A stretch of DNA of 64,000 nucleotides from JACKDX01 sp964640175. Its GTDB lineage: Bacteria; Myxococcota_A; Polyangia; Polyangiales; GCA-016699535. The notes beneath the pieces were generated by a model that was given only the letters and a program-made list of their open reading frames with translations, made no database searches and was not told the DNA's origin. The position numbers were made by a program, and so were the translations under genes. Positions 52,114 to 61,100 of the stretch are shown here, piece by piece. The stretch's first letter is position 1. Each line of letters opens with the position of its first letter. The stretch covers positions 1-64,000 of the forward strand of contig CAZXFW010000005.1 of the NCBI GenBank assembly GCA_964640175.1. The letters are read 5' to 3'.

Positions 52114-52295
52114 TCGGCTGGATGGCAAAAGAGTTCTTCTTACGTAGCCCGGTGCTTATGCTTCCCGTCATTGCTCTGGTGATCTTTATGGTTGCGTTTG
52201 TCGGCATTACGCTGCGGACATTGCGCGCCCGTAAGCAAGACATGGGGCGGTTGGCTCAGTTGCCATTCGAGTCTGAGGAGGGTCGCCATGACTGA
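52110..52295 (+). CDS. ccoQ: Small cbb3 oxidase subunit, CcoQ-like
   Basis: A 61-residue single-TM protein with the helix VLMLPVIALVIFMVAFVGITL and a short basic/acidic tail. Its position between ccoNO and ccoP and its size match CcoQ, which helps keep the complex stable. The sequence is too short for motif proof. Its start overlaps ccoNO and its end overlaps the ccoP start by eight bases. Confidence 0.75.
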   Translation: MIGWMAKEFFLRSPVLMLPVIALVIFMVAFVGITLRTLRARKQDMGRLAQLPFESEEGRHD

Positions 52296-52926
52296 TTTCA
52301 AACGCGTTGACGAGATTCAAGGTGAAATCATCCATGAATACGATGGCATTGAAGAAGCAGACAATCGTTTGCCCAATTGGTGGCTTGCGACGCTGTATCT
52401 GGCTATCGCGTTTTCGGTGGTATATTGGTTTTACTATCATGAATTTGAAGCAGGGCTTTTGCCTGGGGATGCCTACGCCAAAGTGCTTGCTGCCAACGCT
52501 GGCAAAGGAGGTAAGATTACCGACGAGCTGCTCGAAGCACTAGCGCTTGATACAAGTGCGGTGAACGAAGGCGCAACTATCTTTAAGTCCACCTGCGTGG
52601 CATGCCATGAGCCTAAAGGCCAGGGCAAAATCGGCGCCAATCTTACAGATGCCTATTGGATTCACGGTGGATCGCCCAAAGACATTTACACCGTGGTTCA
52701 CGATGGGGTTGCGACGAAAGGGATGCCTGCATGGGGCGGCGTGCTTGGCGCAGACAAGGCAAAGCAGGTGACAGCGTATGTGCTGACCTTACGAAACACC
52801 AACGTGCCAGGAAAGGCTAAAGAGGGTACACTCTGGCCTGCAGAGGGCGAAAAGCAGTCTGAGGCTGAGGGTTCCGAGGCTCCTGCTGCGGCAATGCCCC
52901 AAGCTAATCCGACCCAGGTGCAATAA
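52288..52926 (+). CDS. ccoP: cbb3 oxidase subunit III (CcoP) with one haem c site
   Basis: A 212-residue membrane-anchored cytochrome c that passes electrons to CcoO. The ATG at 52288 is chosen over the longer frame at 52192, as GAGGAGG precedes it. The CcoP N-terminal domain is visible (HEYDGIEEADNRLPNWW) with one TM (WLATLYLAIAFSVVYWFYYH). Only one haem site is present: C103-V-A-C106-H107 in TCVACHEPKGQGK, with probable axial Met in KGMPAWGG. Canonical CcoP has two haems and about 300 residues. The tail after ~180 is Glu/Ala/Pro-rich. Confidence 0.9.
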   Translation: MTDFKRVDEIQGEIIHEYDGIEEADNRLPNWWLATLYLAIAFSVVYWFYYHEFEAGLLPGDAYAKVLAANAGKGGKITDELLEALALDTSAVNEGATIFKSTCVACHEPKGQGKIGANLTDAYWIHGGSPKDIYTVVHDGVATKGMPAWGGVLGADKAKQVTAYVLTLRNTNVPGKAKEGTLWPAEGEKQSEAEGSEAPAAAMPQANPTQVQ

Positions 52927-52943
52927 CCAATAAGGACGGTGCG

Positions 52944-54302
52944 ATGGCAACGTTCGTAGAGCCAACAAGCTCATTACGCAAAGATGGCTCCCGTAATTTT
53001 GTGCAGCCTGCCGATGTGAGCGGGCCGTTCACATCGTGGCGGCGCCTGCTGTTTTTTGTGCTGATTGGTATTTATGTGGCTTTACCATTTACCCTTATCA
53101 AGGGCCATCCAGCCGTTTATTTAGACCTCGAACATGGCAAGTTTTATTTGTTTGGGTTGACATACAATGCACAGGACTTTTGGCTCGTGTTTTTCGCGCT
53201 TACAGGCTTGGCGTTTGTATTGATCGTATTAACGACGTTGCTTGGAAGAATCTGGTGTGGGTATGCATGCCCGCAGACAGTGTTTTTAGAGGGCATGTAT
53301 CGACGCATCGAGCGTTGGCTAGAGGGGCCCCGAGGTGTTCGTATGCGTCAGCATGGTAAGGGGCTGACTTTCAATCAGTTGTGGCGTAAAGCGCTTAAGC
53401 ATGTCTTGTTCGTGGCGCTGTCCGTCGTGTTGGCCCATGTGTTTCTTAGTTATTTTGTGTCGATCCCGGCTTTGAGTACCATGGTCCAAGGTTCACCCAG
53501 CCAACATCCGCTTGCATTTGCCTGGGTGCTCGGTGTTTCAGGTGTGCTCTATTTCAATTTCAGTTGGTTTCGCGAACAGTTCTGCGTCATCATGTGTCCT
53601 TATGGTCGCATGCAGTCCGTGTTGACGGACGATGACACACTTGTCATCGGTTATGATGTGCAGCGCGGCGAACCGCGAGGCAAAGTTTCTGACGCACATG
53701 CGGGTGATTGCATTGATTGCAAGCGTTGTGTCGTGGTCTGTCCTACGGGCATTGATATCCGTCAAGGATTGCAGATTGACTGCATCGGGTGTGCGGCGTG
53801 CGTCGATGCCTGCAATGACATTATGCGCAAGATAGATAAGCCTGAGGGGCTTATCCGCTACGATTCGCTCAAAGGCCTTGAACATAAGCCAAAGCGTTTT
53901 TGGCGCCCAAGACTGGCTTTGTATGTGGTGCTGGGTATCGCAGGGTTAGGGGCTGCGACGCTTGCGTTTCGTTCCCACGACACCTTCGAAGCCAATCTGT
54001 TGCGGTTACAGGGCGCGCCTTATGTGCTCGAAGGCGAGCAAGTACGTAATGCCATGGAGCTTCATCTGGTAAATAAACAGGGGCAAAGGCGCACGTTTCG
54101 AATTGATCCGGTTTCTGACCCCAGGCTCAACTATACCGTAGCGATGCGACGGCTCGTCCTTGCCCCGCTAGAAAGTGTTCGAATACCAATTTTTGCCACT
54201 GCCAAGCGTGCTGAAGCCTCTAAAATAACGACGATGCAGATCACCGTCACGCCTCAGGGCGATGAGGCGATCACGGTTCGAGCTCCCTTTGTGGCACCCT
54301 AA
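52944..54302 (+). CDS. ccoG: cbb3 oxidase accessory ferredoxin CcoG (RdxA/FixG)
   Basis: A membrane iron-sulfur protein of 452 residues that assists copper reduction and oxidase assembly. It has about five TM helices. Near the start of the soluble part, LLGRIWCGYACPQTVFLEGMY and WFREQFCVIMCPYGRMQSVL are family signatures. Two 4Fe-4S sites follow: CIDCKRCVVVCPTG and CIGCAACVDACN. The periplasmic C-terminal domain ends near VTPQGDEAITVRAPF. AAGGA precedes the ATG by 8 bases. A ccoH gene would usually follow; here a b-type-cytochrome-like gene does instead. Confidence 0.93.
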   Translation: MATFVEPTSSLRKDGSRNFVQPADVSGPFTSWRRLLFFVLIGIYVALPFTLIKGHPAVYLDLEHGKFYLFGLTYNAQDFWLVFFALTGLAFVLIVLTTLLGRIWCGYACPQTVFLEGMYRRIERWLEGPRGVRMRQHGKGLTFNQLWRKALKHVLFVALSVVLAHVFLSYFVSIPALSTMVQGSPSQHPLAFAWVLGVSGVLYFNFSWFREQFCVIMCPYGRMQSVLTDDDTLVIGYDVQRGEPRGKVSDAHAGDCIDCKRCVVVCPTGIDIRQGLQIDCIGCAACVDACNDIMRKIDKPEGLIRYDSLKGLEHKPKRFWRPRLALYVVLGIAGLGAATLAFRSHDTFEANLLRLQGAPYVLEGEQVRNAMELHLVNKQGQRRTFRIDPVSDPRLNYTVAMRRLVLAPLESVRIPIFATAKRAEASKITTMQITVTPQGDEAITVRAPFVAP

Positions 54303-54320
54303 AGCGATCCTTCTTTAGCT

Positions 54321-55082
54321 TTGGATAAAGGGGGTGTGGTATCCTTAGCTTGTCTAATTTTAGGCCCTATGCTCGCTTCGTTAACGCTCTCACTGGCTAC
54401 CCCCATTTTCGGGTTTTCATTGGGGTTGTCGCCCTTGGCGATGCCTGAGGTAGGGATCACATCTTTACTTGGTACTGCGAGTGCCGAATCGGCAGCGATG
54501 ATGGCAACGGCTGATGACACCGAAGAGACCGTCGATGCCGAAGAGGAGGCGTACGACCAGGCCATGCGTACGCGTGTGGATTTGGCCAAGTGGCACAAAA
54601 CCTTAGGCATTGCAACCTGGGGTGCCATGGCAGTGACCACCATTCTTGGCGTTATTCAGTATTACAACCTGTATGGATTTGGTGCAGGCCAGGATGACAA
54701 TCCGTGTGTCACCGGAGATGCGATTTTTGGGCAATCCCAGTGTTCGGGAACGCCCTGGCCTCATGCGCTCGCGGCTGCGACCACCGCTGGACTTTATTAT
54801 ACAACGTTTACGTTGTCATTGCTGATGCCTGATCCTGACGATGCTTCGTCGGGAGACAGCGAGTATGCGCGTACGTTAAGCACCCACAAAACCCTACGTT
54901 GGGTGCACTTTGCAGGGATGGCGGTGCAGGCGCTTCTGGGTATCGTTATTGCCAACCCTGACTGGTTTGGGATGGATCGAGCGAATGATTATGGGACACT
55001 GCAAGCCCTTAGCACAGTGCACCTTGGTGTAGGCCTTACCACCTTTGGGGCGTTGACCTGGGCTGGTCTACTCATGTTGTAG
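54321..55082 (+). CDS. Four-helix membrane protein, possible cytochrome b561-like
   Basis: A 253-residue protein I cannot name securely. The N-terminal hydrophobic stretch resembles a signal or anchor, followed by an acidic linker (DDTEETVDAEEE) and four TM segments. Each TM segment brings a His: KWHKTLGIATWGAMAV, WPHALAAATTAGLYY, LRWVHFAGMAVQALLG and LSTVHLGVGLTTFG. This is the pattern of a membrane b-type cytochrome such as b561. The TTG at 54321 gives the frame; an ATG at 54369 is a good alternative. It follows ccoG by 18 bp, so it is likely in the operon. Haem binding is inferred and not certain. Confidence 0.55.
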   Translation: MDKGGVVSLACLILGPMLASLTLSLATPIFGFSLGLSPLAMPEVGITSLLGTASAESAAMMATADDTEETVDAEEEAYDQAMRTRVDLAKWHKTLGIATWGAMAVTTILGVIQYYNLYGFGAGQDDNPCVTGDAIFGQSQCSGTPWPHALAAATTAGLYYTTFTLSLLMPDPDDASSGDSEYARTLSTHKTLRWVHFAGMAVQALLGIVIANPDWFGMDRANDYGTLQALSTVHLGVGLTTFGALTWAGLLML

Positions 55083-55133
55083 GCGGCCATTCGAATGAAA
55101 GCGAAGAAAACGGGATCAAAGCTTGCAAGGTAG

Positions 55134-58100
55134 GTGCGGCGCCCGTTACAATTTGAGGCTACGTCTGCTTTGACCACTTCCGAACATAGCCAGAGCATCA
55201 ATTTGAGCGTTTCCAACTACCTGGGCGCGCTGCAGGGAGACCCTTATAGTGGGCAAGCTCTGGAAGGGTTGCAAAAAGCCCTTCGTAAAAACAAGCCCAA
55301 GCAGGATGAGATCAAGTTATTGCGGGCAGCAAGCCAACTCCATCTTCAACGGGGAGAGTGGTGGGCAGCCGCTGCGCTGATTGAAATGTTGGCCCAATTT
55401 AGCGGGCTTAAGGCTACGGAAGAGAAAGTCGATCTATGGAACCAGCTTGCGGAGTTACGCAGCGAACGTTTGTTGGACGCAGAAGGAGCGCTCGAAGCGT
55501 ATGAACACGCACTTAAGCTTAGTCCTAAGCATGCCAATACAAGGCAAGCACAAGACGATCTTCGCAAACTGGGCATGCAATGGCAAAGCCTGGTAGAGCA
55601 AAAGCAGCGCCAAGCTCAGCACGTCACTGATCCTGTAGAGAAAGCTCGTCTGATTACAGAAATCGCTGCGCTTCTTCAGAAATTTGAGGGAAACCAAGCA
55701 GAAGCAGAGCGGTATTTTAAAGAGGCGATCGCGCTTAATTCCCGCGAACGAAGAGCGCTTCTTTTGTATGCAAATCTGCTTCGGCAACAAGAGCGATGGG
55801 AAGAGCTGGTAAGCTTGTGGCTTAATGCGGCCGAAGTCACACGTGCCAGCGAAGATAAAGCGTTGTTTTTTGAGCATGCAGCACGGCTCCTTACAGAAAA
55901 GCTGCAGCAGCGAGAGCGTGCCATGGCGTGTTACGAGCGTGTAATCGCTCACCGACCAGGCGATCGGGATGCCATGGCTTCTTTAGCGGAATGGTTTACC
56001 GAGCGCGAAGCCTGGGATGATTTGGTAGAACTTTATGAGAGTGCACTGCGTTCTGGTGCACATGCCAATGACGAACAGGGCGCACTCTTACAAGTCGGGA
56101 TGATCCATTGGCGGAAACGTCAGGTCGTTACAGATGCGGAACCCTACTTTGCAAGACTTCGTAAGGCCAATCCCAGCCATCCTGCTGTCCTGGATTTTTA
56201 TGAAGCCACACTGACATCGCTCCCGGATCAGCCAAGGCTTCTTGGTATTTTGCAGGATGCTCAGCGTGCCGCTGTAGAACCTGGGCAGCGATTAAGTCTT
56301 GCGCTGAAAATTGCTGATATTGCAGGGAAAAACAATGCAACGCTGGATCGTTCGATCGATGCGTGGAAAGTGGTGCTCCAGCTCGATCCCACCAATGTTC
56401 AGGCGCTTCCAGCATTAAAAACGCTTTATGCGCGTGCAGAGCGTTGGAGCGCTTTGGCCGAACTTTTGAAGTCCATGCTTGAGCATGTACCCAGCGAGGA
56501 TAAGGAACAGCAGCTTAGTGTACTCACCGAGCTGCTTTCGCTGTATCGAGATCGGCTGCGCTCCGATGTAATGGTTGCCAATGTTTACAATGCAATTTTG
56601 CAGATTGCTCCAGAGGATGTGGAGGCGCTCAGTGGATTGGCAGGAGCCTATGAACGCATGGGGCGCTGGAACGACCTTGTTCATGTGCTCCAAAAGCACG
56701 CAGAGCTTGCCTCTGACCCTGGACAAAAGGTCTCGCTACTGAAGTCTGTTGCTGATCTTTCTATCGAGCATTCTGCCAATCTCAATCAAGCCGTTGCTGC
56801 GTTGCAACAGGTGTTGGCGGTTTCGTCTGATGAAGATGTCGTTGCCAAGTTGCGCGATGTGTTTATAAAAAAACGCGCTTGGAAGGACTTGTATGGATTA
56901 TACGAGCAGCAAGCTGATTCGACGACGAGCCCAGTTGAACGTCAAAAGTATTGGCGTGAGATGGCAAATTTGGCTGGGAGCAAACTGGGAAATCGTTTGC
57001 AGGCCATTGCGTTGTGGAAGCAGATTCTTCATGAAGATGCGGGCGCCATGGATGCTCTCGATGCAATTGAAAAACTTGCAGAGCAGGAGCAGGACTGGGT
57101 AAGCCTGGCTGAAGTATTAGAACGGCGCATCGAGGCGGTGGGTACCGATATTGCTGCGGTATCGTTTTTAGAAAGGCTCGGCGTGGTGTATGCCGAGCAT
57201 CTGCATGCGGCGGACAAAGCGTTAAGTACATGGCAGCGCTTGCTTGCGATCGATCCGCAAAGCCGTCGTGCGCTTCGTACAGTGCGTCAAGCCTTGCAAG
57301 AAGAGCAAGATTGGGATGGTCTTGAGGCGCTCTATGCTTCTAAAAATGATTGGGAAGGATTGGTCGATGTACTTGGAACCGCTGCGGATCGTGTTTCGGA
57401 CCCTGCCATTAAAATAGATCTTAGCTTGCGTGCTGCACGGGTGTACGAAGAAAAAATCGGGGCTCCACACCGGGCATTTCGCAGTTACGAAAGGATCCTT
57501 TCGGTTGACCCAGACAATGAACTGGCCGCAACGGCATTAATTCCTATTTATGAACAGGAAGAAAAGTGGAATCGGCTTGTAGGTGTTCTTCGTATTTTAT
57601 TGCGCAAACATGAGGGCGGTGGTTCGCCCCAGGGCCGGGTAGAGCTTTTGAGAAAGCTTACGTTGCTTTGCCTTGACAAACTTCGTGATGGCGAGCTTGC
57701 GCTTGTGCATGCGCTGGAAGCGTTCCAGCTTGATCCGACAGATCGGTCCATACGTGAGACGCTTGAGCAGGCAGCGGAACTAAGTCAGCAGTATGAACAA
57801 TTGGTTGGAGCGTACCAAGAGGGGTTATCGAAGTTAACGGATCCTGCAGAGCTTACGGATCTTCGTCGGCGACTTGCGCAGCTTTACCTCGGCCCTTTGG
57901 CTACACCAAGTGCAGCGATACCCTATCTTCGTGCTGTTGCAGATGCCGATTCAGCCGACAGTGAGGCCATGGAAGCTCTGGATCGCATTTATAGGAACGA
58001 AAAAGATTTCGAGTCCCTGAAAGATGTCTATTTGCGACGTCTTAAAGCAGAGCTTAATCCCGAGCGTAAGGTAGAGCTTCTTAGAGAGCTTGCGACGCTG

Positions 58101-61100
58101 GAGGAGCGCACGTTAAACGATGCGGAATCAGCAGCAGAGCGCTTTCGGGAGATCCTGGCTCTTGATCCTGCCGATGTCACTGCGATCATAGACTTGGAGC
58201 GGTTGGCTACACAATCGGGTAGGTGGAAAGAACTTGCAGAGCTTTTAGAGCGACATGTCGAACTTGCGGACAACGAAGCAGACCGTTTTGATCTCATTAT
58301 GCAACGAGGCCGCGTGTTTGAAGATCATCTTAATGAACAGGCCGCTGCATTGATGGCGTTTAATCAGGCCCTTGATATGGAGCCGGATCACCCGGGCGTG
58401 CTTTCTGCGTTAGAGCAACTTGCCACAGTTCATGCGGAATTATGCCCGGAGATAGATCCGACGCTTGAACGAATTTACGAAAACAAAAGTGATATCAACA
58501 ATTTATCACGTGTTTTGGAGCGGTCGCTGACCTATGCCTCAGATAAGCAGCCCATTCGACTGCGTATTGCTGAGTTGCGTGCTCAACAAGATGATGCAGC
58601 AGGGACGTTCATTGCGTTGAGGGCCGCATTCATGGCCGAGCCGCAGACGGTTGAGCTTTGGGAAGACCTCGAGCAAGCGGCGAGACAATCAAGACAAGAA
58701 GAGTCGTTGGCCCAAGCCTATAGCCAGGTGCTGGCACAGCATACCTTGGCAGAGGTCGATGAGATGGCTCTGAGTCTCAAATTGGCGGTTCTTTACGATC
58801 ATGCGTTGCGTTCAGAAAAGCGTGCCGAGCCGTATTACCGGCGAGTGATAGAGCTTGATCCAAGTCACGATGAGGCATACGAGGCTTTGCGAGCATATTA
58901 TTCAGGACAAGAACAGTGGTCTCTTTTACACGAATTGTATCAAAAACGAGCAGCGGCGCTGGCCGATGTGCAAGAAAAAATAGCGCTGCTATTACAGTCG
59001 AGTTTTCTTCATGAAGAAATCTTGGATGAGCCAGCCAAGGCCATATGCAATTACGAGGCAGTGCTTGAGCTCGACCCGGAGCATTCTCGTGCCATTCGAG
59101 CCTTGGAAGCGCTTTATCAGAGCACCGGCAATTGGATGGGGTTGGCTCAGTTGTTGCAAAGGGTCTCGGGTAACGCTCAAGGTCAGGATGCGATTGATTT
59201 GCAGTATCAATTGGGAGCCCTCTATGAAACCCGCTTAAGCAATCCCGCGACGGCGGTGGATTATTACGCTTCTGTTTTGGCCCAGCAGCCCACGCACCTT
59301 CGTGCACAAGAAGCGTTGGAACGGTTGGTGAAAGAACCTTCGCAACGTGCCCGTGTGGCGGAAATTCTTGAGCCTATTTACGAGTCGCAAGGAGCGTATG
59401 CCGAGCTTGCCCGCATATTGTATGTTCAGCTGGAGGATTTAAGCGATTCTGCGAGCCGTGTCGTAATGTTGAGCCGTATTGCGGAAATCCAGGAGACCAA
59501 AGCTCGTGACGTTCGAGGAGCTTTTGATAGCTATGTGTTGGCGTTGGCACAAGACGCATCGGATGTGCGCGTTCGAGACGAGCTGAGCCGTTTGGCTGAA
59601 ACGACTGGGCGAAACCAGGATTACGGTCAGGCACTGCAACAAGCGGTGAGTCGCGTCAACGATAACCTGGGGTTGCATAAAGAGCTGTTGCTTGAGCTTG
59701 CCAAAGTTTGGGACGAGCGTGAAAATGCGCTAAAGCTTTCGGAGCAAGCGTATCTGGAACTCATTCGCATTGATCCAGATGATAGAGACTTCGTAGGGGA
59801 GGCGTCGCGCGCGCTTGTACGTATTCACCAGCTTTTGCCGGATTATGTGGCGCTTGGTGAAGACTTCGAGCGACTTGTGACATTGGAAGAAAACAACGCG
59901 GATCGGCATGCCGTGTTGGTGCAGCTTTCGGATTTGTACGAAAACGTTCTTCATAACGCGCCAAAAGCGATGTCCGCGTATGAGAGACGGGTTCAGCTGG
60001 ATCCCACGGATTTTGTAGCATTTTATGCGTGGGAGAAGATTCTTGAGAAGGAGCAGCAGTGGAACGAACTGGTTAACGTATTACGCCAGGAGATAGAACA
60101 TCAGAACGATGACGTTCGTCAGCGCGAGGCCTTGAAGCACATGGCTTCGGTCCAAGAGATGTTTCTGAAAGATATTCCAGGGGCCATTGCTGTTTACGAA
60201 GAGATCATGGAGCGCTTCAGCCCAGAGCCCACGACATTGATGTCTCTTGCCCGATTATACGAAACGGCTGAGCGGTGGGACAGCTTGCTTGAGGCATGGT
60301 GGTCGTTGCAAGAGTTGAGTGACTCTAAAGAAGAACGTGTCAGTCTACGATTTCGCGCGGCGGAAGTGCTTCGGGATAAGCTTTTAAATCCAGGACGAGC
60401 TGTCGAAATGTATCGTGAGACATTGGATCTTGCGTCCGGCCATGCGTTAACGATTCGTGCTCTACATCACATTGTCGAGGGAAAAGATGCAGGTGCGCGT
60501 CTGTCCGCAGCGCGTGCGTTGGTGGCATGTTACAGTGCTGACGGGCAGCATGATCGGCTTGTTGACGCCTTGATGGTTGTTGCGAAATCCGATGATCGTT
60601 CTGAGGCTTATGGAGCTTTGCAACGTGCGGCGAGAGTCGTGCTCCACGAGCTTCAGTCTCCCGAGCGTGCGTTTGAGTTTATGGCTCAATCGGCGAGGCT
60701 GGCTCCCGACGAGCATGAGTTACGCAATGCTTTGCAAGAACTTCAGGCGATAGCTGAAAGTGCGGGTTCATGGAAACAGTTATTGGACCTTCTGAAAGAA
60801 CTTGCTCCAACTATTCTTGATGAAGAGTTGAGTTTGTATGTGTTGCGCGCTTTGGCTGATATTGCGCGGATGCGCCTCAAAGACAACGCGACTGCCCGAG
60901 AATATTATCATGTGGTCTTAGAACGTGTTCAAGATGACCATGCAGCCCTGGATGCGTTGGAGGAATTGGATGCTGCAGACGGGGATCACGAAGGTCTTTT
61001 GCAGGTGCTTAAGCGCAAAACGGAGTTTGCGACCACGCCTTTGGCCAGGATTCATTTGCTTCTCCGGCAAGCAGACATCGCTGAAAACGAATTGCATCAA

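Noticed and set aside
52192..52287. N-terminal extension of ccoP
   Set aside because: It overlaps ccoQ; the ATG at 52288 follows GAGGAGG and gives the normal CcoP start.
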